Shown here: one piece after another, positions 31,371 through 39,979 of the stretch | Layout of the letters: every line of letters begins with the position of its first letter | How positions within the stretch are numbered: the stretch's first letter is position 1 | Assembly: GCA_015655045.1 (NCBI GenBank) | Contig: JAATFU010000005.1 | Location: forward strand, 248,001 to 312,000 | From: Candidatus Saccharimonadota bacterium | Lineage (GTDB): Bacteria; Patescibacteriota; Saccharimonadia; Saccharimonadales; Saccharimonadaceae | Reading direction: 5' to 3' | Length of the DNA: 64,000 nt | The notes under the pieces: model-generated | Told to the model about the DNA's origin: nothing | Databases searched by the model: none | Seen by the model: only the letters and a program-made list of their open reading frames with translations | Translations under genes and position numbers: made by a program

Positions 31371-33842
31371 ATGGCTACCTTATTCCAACTCTTTATTCTC
31401 TGTCTGCTCTTACTTGGTGCCTTACGTCTATGGAACTATTTCCATCTCCGGGCTCAACCCCTAATCTTCCTGAAGCTCATCCCCCCGCGTACACTCTCGG
31501 ACAAAATTCCATCCACCGAAGCATTCTTTCGCGTCCTGCATAATCTAGATAAAACCAGAATGCCTTTTGAGAAGCTGCTTGGTCGTCGGGTCGTGCTCTC
31601 CTTTGAACTGGTGTCGTCTCGGGCTACGGGGATTGCCTACGTAGCGAGTGTGCGAGCCTCTCATGAAGTTCAGCTGCGAAAGGCGCTCCTGTCCTACCTG
31701 CCGAGTCTTGTGATCGAGCCGACTCCCGATCCCCGGTCTCAGGTCCCCGCTCGTGGGGTTGAGCTTGTTCGGGAGTTTCGCCTGGCTCGCCATTTTAGTT
31801 ACTCGCTTACCAGCTCAGAGACAGTCTCGTCCGATGATCTTATTACCTACCTAACAGGCGGGATGAGCGAGCCAGGCGAGTATGAGCAAGCGGGCATGCA
31901 ACTGCTGCTTATCCCGACGCGTGTCCCCGAAGCCCGACTACTGGCTCGACGGCTGTTTCACGGGAAAGCGATTAGCTGGCGGCTTTCGCTCGGTGGTCGG
32001 CTAGGTCGGATTGTGGGTTGGGTGTTTCATCTAGTGACACTTGGGTTGTTTCGTCGCCGTCAGGCTCCTTCGATCAGCCCGTATGAAGCCAGACTGCGAG
32101 ACGATCAGTATCAGAAGCTGACGCGGCCACTTTTTCGGGTCAGTCTGCGCATCTGGATCCAGGCCAAGACAGTGGAGGCGGCCCACCAGCGGAGCCAGAG
32201 TTTACAGGCAGCACTCGAAAGTCTCACAGGTAGTCATGAACAACAGCTGAGAAGTCGACGGTGGCTAGCCCAGTTCTTGCCTCGCTACCTCACCGACCAA
32301 CTAAACCGACGTCTACCCTTACTGGTTGGACAAAGCCGGAGTTTTCTTGATGCCCCGGAACTTGCCCTGCTCTACCACTTCCCGACGACGCCGCGAGAAG
32401 AAGGTCAGGCCACGAATTTGGTGTTATCGTCGAGCCGAAGCTTACCGGCGCCCCTGTCGCTCAAAAGTGGGCAGTCACTTGACGTAGTGTTCGGGGAGAA
32501 TCGACACCATGACGTAGTCACTCCACTAGGACTAAGCCTCAGCGAACGGCAACGACACATGTACGTGGTCGGGGGGACTGGCAACGGTAAGACGACCATG
32601 CTTGAGGGAATGATCATCCAAGACATACATCACGGTAAAGGTGTGGCGGTGCTTGATCCTCATGGCGATCTGGCAGCTGAGCTACTGCGTTTTATTCCCG
32701 CCACGCGGCACAAGGACGTCATCTACTTTAATCCTGATGATATCGGCTATCCCATTGGACTGAATCTGCTCGAGCTAGATCCGTCTTTAACCGGCGATGC
32801 GCTGCTACGGGAAAAGGACATCATTACCGAATCAGTTATTTCAGTGTTTCGGAAAGTCTTCTCGGAAGATGACTCGGGTGGCCATCGAGTGGAGTACATT
32901 TTGCGTAATGCTATTCAAACTGCCTTGCTACTTCCCAATTCAACCTTGTTTACGCTCTATCAGCTGCTTAATGACCGAACGTATTTACGACGGGTGCTGA
33001 GCCAGATCGATGATGAGAACTTGCTCCAGTTTTGGCGGGGTGAGTTTGGCCGGGCCGGTGATATGCAAAAAGTGAAGATGGCCGCGGGTATTACCTCTAA
33101 AATTGGGCGGTTTCTGTTTTCGGCTTCGGCCAAGCGGATTTTGGAGCAACCCCACTCAACAATTAACTTTGAAGAGCTGATTGACCACGGCAAGATCTTG
33201 ATTTGTAATCTGTCTAAGGGCTTACTCGGGGAAGATACCTCGGCTCTGTTTGGCAGTATGGTGCTGGCCAAGCTTCAGCTGGCGTCACTCCGGCGGGCTC
33301 GGTTGGCTCAAAGTGAGCGGCGACCGTTTTATGTCTACGTCGATGAGTTTCAAAACTTTGCGACTGATTCGTTTGTCCAGCTCTTATCCGAATCGCGGAA
33401 ATACCAGCTCTTCTTGACCATGGCGGAACAATCCACCGCCCAACAAGCCGACCGGAATATGATCGATATCATCTTAGCAAACGTCGGCACGGTGGTCTGC
33501 TTTCGCACAGCCAGTCCGCGGGATGAAGCTGTCTTACTCCCCTTGTTTCGCCCCTTTATTCAAAGTGGCGAGATTATGAATTTACCAACTTTTCACTTTT
33601 ATGCCCGGTTGGCAGGCGTCAGGGCTCAGGAGCCGCTATCGGGTCAAACGATACTGCCAGCGTTTGAGGCGGTGAGTGAACCAGATGTAATTATTCGACT
33701 GTCGCGGGAGAGGTATGGACACAAATATGAAGCACCGAGCACCCCAGCTACTCACTCAGGGGGGTCCAGTAGGCAAACGGCAAAGACACAGCAGAAGCAG
33801 CCGGTAGGCGTAGAGCGTATGGCCCATAGAAAGAATAGATGA
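31371..33842 (+). CDS. VirD4/TraD/HerA-type DNA-translocating ATPase (type IV secretion coupling-like)
   Basis: 823 residues. The N-terminal hydrophobic segment (~3-22) is a membrane anchor. A large N-terminal region follows, then the AAA ATPase with Walker A YVVGGTGNGKTTMLEG (~396-410), AVLDPHGDLAAELL, and Walker B RPFYVYVDEFQNFATDSF (~653-665). TMAEQSTAQ with a final DIILANVGTVVCFR block completes the TraG/VirD4-like C-terminal domain. It would pump DNA or protein through a membrane channel. GGGAGGTGTG lies upstream. It has no VirB genes next to it; the only companion is a replication-relaxation-like gene 0.7 kb downstream. Confidence 0.85.
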   Translation: MATLFQLFILCLLLLGALRLWNYFHLRAQPLIFLKLIPPRTLSDKIPSTEAFFRVLHNLDKTRMPFEKLLGRRVVLSFELVSSRATGIAYVASVRASHEVQLRKALLSYLPSLVIEPTPDPRSQVPARGVELVREFRLARHFSYSLTSSETVSSDDLITYLTGGMSEPGEYEQAGMQLLLIPTRVPEARLLARRLFHGKAISWRLSLGGRLGRIVGWVFHLVTLGLFRRRQAPSISPYEARLRDDQYQKLTRPLFRVSLRIWIQAKTVEAAHQRSQSLQAALESLTGSHEQQLRSRRWLAQFLPRYLTDQLNRRLPLLVGQSRSFLDAPELALLYHFPTTPREEGQATNLVLSSSRSLPAPLSLKSGQSLDVVFGENRHHDVVTPLGLSLSERQRHMYVVGGTGNGKTTMLEGMIIQDIHHGKGVAVLDPHGDLAAELLRFIPATRHKDVIYFNPDDIGYPIGLNLLELDPSLTGDALLREKDIITESVISVFRKVFSEDDSGGHRVEYILRNAIQTALLLPNSTLFTLYQLLNDRTYLRRVLSQIDDENLLQFWRGEFGRAGDMQKVKMAAGITSKIGRFLFSASAKRILEQPHSTINFEELIDHGKILICNLSKGLLGEDTSALFGSMVLAKLQLASLRRARLAQSERRPFYVYVDEFQNFATDSFVQLLSESRKYQLFLTMAEQSTAQQADRNMIDIILANVGTVVCFRTASPRDEAVLLPLFRPFIQSGEIMNLPTFHFYARLAGVRAQEPLSGQTILPAFEAVSEPDVIIRLSRERYGHKYEAPSTPATHSGGSSRQTAKTQQKQPVGVERMAHRKNR

Positions 33843-34109
33843 CAAATGCCAATCGTCTAGCTGAAATGTTATTATGTAGAATATGAAGCTTGAGCGTGGA
33901 CGCAAGTTCGTATAAATGATATCAATAGAGGCAAATAACTTGTCATGTATGGAAATAGACGTAGTGATCGCGGTAAAAGACACGGGCATTTATTAACGCC
34001 GGGGACGATAAGATAAGCTTTGATCAGAATGATATGCATTCAAACGACATATTCATAAGGTTCGTTACTGATCTGACCTCTGGCAGGAGAATAAATATGG
34101 AGAAGGACA

Positions 34110-34328
34110 ATGAACCCTCAACCTAATAGCCATGATCATCCCGAAGTTATAGAAAAAATGGAGCTATTAGACGAAGCAGAATGGAGTCTCAATGACTTTC
34201 GTGAAAAAAGAAAGTACGTGGAAGACCTCGGAACTCTCGGTTACGATAGCCTGCTAGTATCTAAGGTGCGTGAAGCTCGTAAAGAATTGGAATTTTGGTG
34301 TAAACACTACGCAATAGTGATTGTTTAG
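34110..34328 (+). CDS. Small hypothetical acidic protein
   Basis: 72 residues, mostly helical and charged (EKMELLDEAEWSLNDFREKRKYVEDLG... VREARKELEFWCKHY). GGAGAAGGACA directly precedes the ATG as ribosome site. No family. It lies between two genes of a likely mobile-element remnant. Confidence 0.45.
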   Translation: MNPQPNSHDHPEVIEKMELLDEAEWSLNDFREKRKYVEDLGTLGYDSLLVSKVREARKELEFWCKHYAIVIV

Positions 34329-34439
34329 CATACATATACCCACTTGAAGGCTAGCCCTAAAATTTCTCTATTTACATTCTTGTGCGCCTCTTCATAGTCA
34401 CTCATTTTCTATCGTGTGTTCACGTCCCTTTTGCACTTC

Positions 34440-34467
34440 AAAATGTAGGGTCTGAACCCTACATTTT
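34440..34467. terminator. Bidirectional hairpin terminator
   Basis: Perfect 12-bp stem AAAATGTAGGGT (34440-34451) / ACCCTACATTTT (34456-34467) with loop CTGA, followed by ATTTCTCTTTCTC. Confidence 0.8.
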
Positions 34468-34506
34468 ATTTCTCTTTCTCATCTGTTATACTCCCACATA
34501 TATTCC

Positions 34507-34524
34507 CTCTATATTTATATAGAG
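34507..34524. promoter_or_regulatory. 18-bp palindrome upstream of the replication-relaxation-like gene
   Basis: CTCTATAT (34507-34514), TT, ATATAGAG (34517-34524) is a perfect inverted repeat ~35 bases before the gene. The downstream protein has a winged-helix start, so autoregulation is plausible. Confidence 0.5.
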
Positions 34525-34557
34525 AGGAAAAACAGAGAATAAAAAAGACGAGGGGAT

Positions 34558-35376
34558 ATGGATGTGGAGCACAACAAGAGGAAAGGAAAAAAGAGCATGA
34601 CACAGCAACACAAACCGGCACAAAGTGGAACTGGTATAACGACCAGACAGCAAGCGGTGGTGCAGGCGTTATACCAGTTTCGATTTGTGACAGCCAAGGA
34701 GATGTCCGATGCCACAAACGTTCAGCCCGAGACAGCTCGCCAGTTGCTTGAACGATTACGTCGAACTGGCTTAGTCGCACGTCGATTTGAACCGTCATAT
34801 AAGCTAGCGGGTCGGTCGGCCGAATATTACCTTACCCCAGCTGCAATTCCCCTGCTTCGTCGTAACATTGCGTACGTGAGTGAGTCTGAGCTTAAACAAT
34901 TATACCGACGGGCAGAAGCCTCGGAGCGATTCGCCCAGCGTTCAATTATCGTGTTCCGACTTGCCAATGCGCTCGAACGACTCTATGGAGAACGACTCGA
35001 CTTTGTGCCCAAAGCACTTCTGACTGCGCCCGATCTTGATTACTTGCCCCCTTCGCTACCCGAGGGGCTGATAACGATCGAGGATGAAGATAAGCAACGA
35101 CCAGATCAGCATATCTTCGTTGAATACTTTGATGAAGCGATTGCAATTGGTATTCAAGCCCGACAGATTGTTACCTATATGCAGTACCAAGAAACGGGTG
35201 AATGGGAGCGAACTGGGTTTGCCTTTCCAAGTGTCTGGCTTATCTGTGAATCTGAGAAGGTGGCACAACAGATTGAGAAACGACTGCAGTACTACGGGCA
35301 AGAGTACGGATCAGGCATTGAGTTTCGCATACGACTGTTAGAAGATGTTTTGCAAGAAAAACCAAAACCAACGTAA
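34558..35376 (+). CDS. Replication-relaxation family-like winged-helix protein
   Basis: 272 residues. The N-terminal winged helix (TRQQAVVQALYQFRFVTAKEMSDATNVQPETARQLLERLRRTGLVAR) is followed by YYLTPAAIPLLRR. The C-terminal half has PDQHIFVEYFDEAIAIGIQARQIVTYMQYQETGEW, matching replication-relaxation proteins of Gram-positive plasmids and conjugative elements. It may help plasmid or element DNA processing together with the coupling ATPase upstream. An ATG at 34597 (MTQQHK) preceded by AGGAAAGG is an alternative start. Confidence 0.7.
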   Translation: MDVEHNKRKGKKSMTQQHKPAQSGTGITTRQQAVVQALYQFRFVTAKEMSDATNVQPETARQLLERLRRTGLVARRFEPSYKLAGRSAEYYLTPAAIPLLRRNIAYVSESELKQLYRRAEASERFAQRSIIVFRLANALERLYGERLDFVPKALLTAPDLDYLPPSLPEGLITIEDEDKQRPDQHIFVEYFDEAIAIGIQARQIVTYMQYQETGEWERTGFAFPSVWLICESEKVAQQIEKRLQYYGQEYGSGIEFRIRLLEDVLQEKPKPT

Positions 35377-35391
35377 AACGATGGAGGGCTT

Positions 35392-36165
35392 TTAGCGAGT
35401 CACGGTCTGCAGGATAGCTTCAAGCCGCGTGACAGTATCTTGCCAATCGCTCACTTCAACACTTTCAATACCCATGACCTTCACGGGGTAGTCATTGCCG
35501 CCCTCACTAAGGCGATCACCAAAGAAGAGGATCTCGTCCTGAGAGATATGTAAGATATCAGTTAACTTCTTCATACCGTAGGCTTTATCGATCCCAGGCT
35601 TAGTAATATCAATGGAGGTGCCGCCGCCAACCCGAACCTCAAAATCTGGAATACGCGTTGCAACGTAGTCGCGGAGCGCATTCTTCTTGGCCGAGTCGGG
35701 ATCCCAGGCTTCTTTCAGGCGGACACCCTCATCGCCCAGTTCGGCAACAATGTCTTGGCCCAGAGCCGAAAAGGTAATTTGACTGCCGCGATCTTCAATA
35801 ATATCACCCCAGACCTGCGGCTCACGAAAGCCAAGCGCGTCAATTCCCTCATTCAGGGCACTGATAATAGCCTGCTTCTCATCGTTTGTGAAATTCTCGG
35901 CGTAGACTTGCTGCCATCCGTTGTCATAGCGGTAGTACTGGGTTCCACAGGTTGGCATTAAGTGTAGTTTTCGAAGTTTCTCCTCGCTTGCCTCAAGACC
36001 ATTGAGAAGCTGGGTTTCAAACTGGCCGAACTTGCCACCAGAGATAACACAGATGTCAAAATAGCCAAGCAGTTTTTCGAGAACCGTACCAACCTGTTTA
36101 GGAAGGTATGATTTGCTAGGCGCAAGCGTACCATCAAGATCAAAAGCAAGCACTTTCTTGTTCAT
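35392..36165 (-). CDS. Phosphomannomutase of the HAD-IIB (eukaryote-like PMM) type
   Basis: 257 residues. HAD motif I is FDLDGT (8-13), motif II VISGGKF, and the cap region lies at ~85-190. Motifs III/IV lie in VRVGGGTSIDITKPGIDKAYG and FFGDRLSEGGNDYPV. This matches the small alpha-PMM fold (PMM1/2-like) that converts mannose-6-P to mannose-1-P. Its stop codon precedes, and its ATG overlaps the end of, manC by 4 bases, so the two form a GDP-mannose supply operon. A sugar-phosphate phosphatase role is the alternative. Confidence 0.85.
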   Translation of the reverse strand: MNKKVLAFDLDGTLAPSKSYLPKQVGTVLEKLLGYFDICVISGGKFGQFETQLLNGLEASEEKLRKLHLMPTCGTQYYRYDNGWQQVYAENFTNDEKQAIISALNEGIDALGFREPQVWGDIIEDRGSQITFSALGQDIVAELGDEGVRLKEAWDPDSAKKNALRDYVATRIPDFEVRVGGGTSIDITKPGIDKAYGMKKLTDILHISQDEILFFGDRLSEGGNDYPVKVMGIESVEVSDWQDTVTRLEAILQTVTR

Positions 36166-37223
36166 GCGTGTTTGCTTTCAGCCTCTGCTTGGAGTTTCTT
36201 GGCCACTTCACCCGTCCGATGACTCACATCTTTTCGGGCGATCAGAATACCGCTTGGTGTGTTCACGACGACAATGTTATCAAGCCCAATGATCGCAATT
36301 GGCTTAGTTTCTTCGTTACGTACATAAATGTTTTCGACATCAATCGGGTTAATACCTTCACCGTAGAAATAGTTACCTTGAGCGTCTTGTGGCACGACAT
36401 CATGGAGGTCTTTAAACGAGCCCACATCCATCCAGTCAAATGTAGCCGAGACTACAGCCAGACTCTTGGCCTTTTCGATCAGGGCTATGTCGATCACCTG
36501 GTTATCAAGCGCGAGGTAAGCGGTATTATACTCATCTGTACCCAACTCCGAGACGGCAGCAAGGGCATTGAAGCTTGCAAGTAAATCGGGAGCGCTCTGT
36601 GTCATTTCTCGGAGAAACACGTTGACTGAACCAACAAAGTAGCCGCAGTTCCAAAGATAATTACCTGATTCCACATATTGTTGAGCGGTATCATAGTCAG
36701 GCTTTTCTTTAAATGACTCAACATTATAGACACCCCTATCGATATCAATCACCCCGTCGCGTTCGATGTAGCCAAAGCCGGTAGCAGGGAAAGTTGGTTC
36801 AACTCCAATCAAGGTAATCTCATTATGGTCCTGAGATACCTTGGCGGCAAGGCTGAATGAACGAGTGAAGCCCTCGGTGTCACGGACATAGTGATCAGAA
36901 TGGATAAAGGCAACCGGTTCATCCTTATCATGACGACGAGATATCACATCAAGCGCAAAGATAATACAATGAGCGGTGCCACGACGACCAGGTTCGATTA
37001 AGAAAGAGTCGTCGGGTAGATCAGCTAGCTGTTCGCGGACATACTGCGCATGGCTTGCTTCGGTGACCACGTAGACGGTATCTCCTAGAGTTATCGCTCG
37101 GTCATAGGCAGTCTGGAGCATTGTGCGCTCACCCGTTAGTTTTAATAAATGTTTTGGGTATTCTGGCGTCGAGAGTGGCCACAATCGTGTACCCGACCCT
37201 CCAGCGATAATTACTGTAATCAT
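36162..37223 (-). CDS. manC: Mannose-1-phosphate guanylyltransferase
   Basis: 353 residues. The nucleotide-binding signature AGGSGTRLWPLS (7-18) is intact. LIEPGRRGTAHCIIFA, VAFIHSDHYV, GFGYIERD, VESFKEKPD and GNYLWNCGYF are the GDP-mannose pyrophosphorylase motifs. It makes GDP-mannose from mannose-1-P and GTP, feeding gmd/rmd and the mannosyltransferases. No fused isomerase domain, so it is the short monofunctional form. TAATAT preceded by TGG lies 6 bases before the ATG, suggesting a leaderless mRNA. Confidence 0.93.
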   Translation of the reverse strand: MITVIIAGGSGTRLWPLSTPEYPKHLLKLTGERTMLQTAYDRAITLGDTVYVVTEASHAQYVREQLADLPDDSFLIEPGRRGTAHCIIFALDVISRRHDKDEPVAFIHSDHYVRDTEGFTRSFSLAAKVSQDHNEITLIGVEPTFPATGFGYIERDGVIDIDRGVYNVESFKEKPDYDTAQQYVESGNYLWNCGYFVGSVNVFLREMTQSAPDLLASFNALAAVSELGTDEYNTAYLALDNQVIDIALIEKAKSLAVVSATFDWMDVGSFKDLHDVVPQDAQGNYFYGEGINPIDVENIYVRNEETKPIAIIGLDNIVVVNTPSGILIARKDVSHRTGEVAKKLQAEAESKHA

Positions 37224-37300
37224 GCCTCTATATTACCATTACTCCGCTTCCTATATCGAATATTGCGTAGCTCTATTACTACGCGTAGCCGTGTTTACTT

Positions 37301-38584
37301 CTATTGCTTGTGGCCATCGATAACTCGATGAAAGCGCAATCGTAATAGAATAAACAATTTTTGCAACCAATTTGCGTTTGTACGATCCGCATACGCCGAT
37401 ACACCTTCACTCTGGGGTAATCCTAGGAGCCAGTTAGAGAATATACCGGACAACCGTATAGAGGGCGCGTCGACGTATCTCTCAAACCAATAAGCGACAA
37501 TGGCTATGAAAGGTAAACTCATAATCGCTGCGAGTAGCGCCGCTTTGTTATACCCAAGAAAGCCATGTAGCCATACAAATAAGCTAGTTGTTATCGTAAA
37601 GATAACCGCCATATGAACCAAGTAGAGGGAGAATGTATACTTACCAAGCTTACTAATAAGTTTTGAACCGAATAGCCGTGATAGTCGTGGAATAGTCAAT
37701 ATTCCAGCAACCACAAATGCCGCACCTAGAGACAAATAGAAAGACTCGTTCTGGGCTTCGGTTAACCAATTGATCCTCATACTTGCGTAGAATGTACCCA
37801 TCGAGCTAACCACCGGATAACCACCCATCAACAAACCTATCAGGAAGACTCCAATCATAGTCGGCTTTCTCGTTTCAGTGAAGGGGAAACGTCCTTCTGA
37901 ATATAAATCTGCTAGTAGCATACCCAGAACAAAACCAAGGTAGTAAGAATTGTACGTTCCAGCAATTAATAGGATATAGATAATCCAACGATGCTTAGAC
38001 TGTTTAAAGAGAAGACTAATACCAAATATAAGGAATGAACCAATTAACTCATACTTCATCGTCCATAATACCGGGTTATAGCTAACGTCGCCTATAGAGA
38101 ATACTCCCCATACACCCTGAGAGAGCGCATCGCCAAGATTAGGCACAAGGTTCCATATTGATGCTAGCCATTGAGAGTGTGTCATAGTCTCTGTCACCTC
38201 CTTAGGGTTATCTAATCCAAGAGAGAGTATGATCCAGACTATACCGATTGAAGCGAGCACCGGTAGCATAAGCCGGATATACCTCTTTGCGGCCAACTTC
38301 CTTATAACCATTTGGTCATGCGTACGGAAGAATCCAATACTCAGCACAAAACCACTAATGACAAAGAAAACCGTGACTGCGAACGCACCAGACATAAATA
38401 CGCTTAGCGGATTACCAAAAATATTATCCTCAAAATGGAAATGATGTAAAGAAGGGACGTACATACCCACCCCATAGAAGAATGCGGGGTAGAATATAAG
38501 GCATAAATGGAAGACAACAACCACAATGGCTGCAATCCCCCTTAGACCCTCGAGGGCAAACAAGCGGTTTGTTTTCCCTTCCAT
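37301..38584 (-). CDS. Acyltransferase family 3 membrane protein
   Basis: 427 residues with about ten helices. LEGLRGIAAIVVVVFHL (~10-28) is the hallmark start, with the catalytic His. FFVISGFVLSIGFFR and RYIRLMLPV follow. This family O-acylates surface glycans or peptidoglycan. Its place in the polysaccharide locus suggests O-acetylation of that glycan. TATAAT lies 10 bases before the ATG. Confidence 0.9.
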   Translation of the reverse strand: MEGKTNRLFALEGLRGIAAIVVVVFHLCLIFYPAFFYGVGMYVPSLHHFHFEDNIFGNPLSVFMSGAFAVTVFFVISGFVLSIGFFRTHDQMVIRKLAAKRYIRLMLPVLASIGIVWIILSLGLDNPKEVTETMTHSQWLASIWNLVPNLGDALSQGVWGVFSIGDVSYNPVLWTMKYELIGSFLIFGISLLFKQSKHRWIIYILLIAGTYNSYYLGFVLGMLLADLYSEGRFPFTETRKPTMIGVFLIGLLMGGYPVVSSMGTFYASMRINWLTEAQNESFYLSLGAAFVVAGILTIPRLSRLFGSKLISKLGKYTFSLYLVHMAVIFTITTSLFVWLHGFLGYNKAALLAAIMSLPFIAIVAYWFERYVDAPSIRLSGIFSNWLLGLPQSEGVSAYADRTNANWLQKLFILLRLRFHRVIDGHKQ

Positions 38585-38690
38585 ATTGAGCCTTATTATA
38601 TAATAAACTTGAAGAAATTAGTTATTAATCTATTGTTTTAATTCAATATATTGCATAATTTTCTAAGTATAGAGCCGTCGAACACACTCC

Positions 38691-39176
38691 TCATAACTCG
38701 GCTTCAATATCAAGTGCAGTAATTTCATCAGCTTTCTTTCTAAAAATGACATGCTTATATAGAGTGAAGTTCCATACCATGCCGAGTAATACCGCCGTCG
38801 CTTTAGCAATATTAAGTTGAAGTGCGGCGTGGTCATATAAAGAGCCGATCATAAAGAGAGAATGGCCAAAGGATGATCTAAATAACACCTCAAATCCAAA
38901 AATAATTAAACTCTGGATAACCAGGGAACTGAAGCCCGTTACGCAGAAAAATAATAAATATGCACGAAGATTTATTTGCTTCTTTGACTGAAAAACAAAA
39001 TAGTGATTCAAGAAATACGAAACTGTTATACCGATAGTTACAGATAGAATATTACCGACAAGTGCATAAAATCCAAAGATGAAAACAAGGATATTAAGAA
39101 TTAAGAAGTCAAGTAGTGTATTGCCAACTCCAGCAATAACAAAACGTACTTTCTCGTGCTGCAATAGCTTCTTCAT
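38691..39176 (-). CDS. GtrA-like flippase family protein
   Basis: 161 residues, four helices. RFVIAGVGNTLLDFLILNILV, NILSVTIGITVSYFLNHYFVF and a C-terminal WNFTLYKHVIFRKK match GtrA. GtrA proteins are thought to move polyprenyl-phosphate-linked sugars across the membrane. It is divergent from the polyprenol-phosphate mannose synthase-like gene, with which it likely works. A TATAAA box lies 9 bases before the ATG. Confidence 0.88.
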   Translation of the reverse strand: MKKLLQHEKVRFVIAGVGNTLLDFLILNILVFIFGFYALVGNILSVTIGITVSYFLNHYFVFQSKKQINLRAYLLFFCVTGFSSLVIQSLIIFGFEVLFRSSFGHSLFMIGSLYDHAALQLNIAKATAVLLGMVWNFTLYKHVIFRKKADEITALDIEAEL

Positions 39177-39235
39177 CTGATATACTTTATAGCAAAGAAC
39201 TAAATAAGTATATGCTTATCGGATAGAGGATACTC

Positions 39236-39979
39236 ATGGTAAATATTGCAATTGTCACCCCCACATATAATGAAGTTGGAAACATTGAGAAATTACTCTC
39301 GACGCTTCAACAGGTTAGTAAAGAGCACGCTAACGATAAGTTCTCCATCTTTGTCATAGACGACTCTTCTCCTGATGGAACAGCAGACCTTGTTGAGGTT
39401 TTAGCGGACAAGCTTAAGACAGAGAACTTTACGATTAACTTAATCGTGCGCAAAGTCAAAGATGGACTTGGGCGGGCTTATATATTTGGATTTAACGAGG
39501 TCTTAGCCCGCAAAGATAACTTTGATTATATTCTTCAAATGGATGCCGACCTATCTCACAATCCAGCGTACATTACAGGATTTCTTCGTCAGGCACACCA
39601 AGATGCAGACTTTATTGTTGCAAGTCGATATATTAACGGAGGGGCAACACCCGACTGGCCTCTGCTTCGAAAGTTCCTAAGCAGAGGAGGAAATTTCTAT
39701 ATACGGACTATCTTAGGTGGTAGGATAACTGACTATACGGGGGGTTATAATATGTATTCAGCGGAGTTAATGAGGAGAATAGGCCTTGACTCTATTACTG
39801 CTGGTGGCTACGGCTTCTTGGTTGAGCTAAAGTACAGAGCACTCAAGAAAGCAGAGAAGGTTGCCGAAATCCCCATTGTTTTCCTTGATCGTGAACATGG
39901 AACGTCAAAAATACCAAGGTCAACTATTTTTAAGAATTTAGCACTGGTCATTAAACTTCGTTTCACAAGGATAGAATAG
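39236..39979 (+). CDS. Polyprenol monophosphomannose synthase (DPM1-like GT2)
   Basis: 247 residues. IAIVTPTYNEVGNIEKLLSTL, IFVIDDSSPDGTADLVE, GLGRAYIFGFNEVL, DYILQMDADLSHNPAYI and VASRYINGGATPDWPLLRKFLSRGGNFY are the GT2 DPM1 motifs, including the DxD and the WPLLR block of Ppm1/DPM1. It lacks C-terminal membrane helices. It makes polyprenyl-P-mannose from GDP-mannose. The stop TAG overlaps the GTG start of the GT-C-like gene downstream, coupling donor synthesis to use. Confidence 0.92.
   Translation: MVNIAIVTPTYNEVGNIEKLLSTLQQVSKEHANDKFSIFVIDDSSPDGTADLVEVLADKLKTENFTINLIVRKVKDGLGRAYIFGFNEVLARKDNFDYILQMDADLSHNPAYITGFLRQAHQDADFIVASRYINGGATPDWPLLRKFLSRGGNFYIRTILGGRITDYTGGYNMYSAELMRRIGLDSITAGGYGFLVELKYRALKKAEKVAEIPIVFLDREHGTSKIPRSTIFKNLALVIKLRFTRIE

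Noticed and set aside
33756-33989. Minus-strand ORF of 77 codons
   Set aside because: It overlaps the coupling-ATPase 3' end and has no promoter or ribosome site. The rest of the gap holds nothing recognised.
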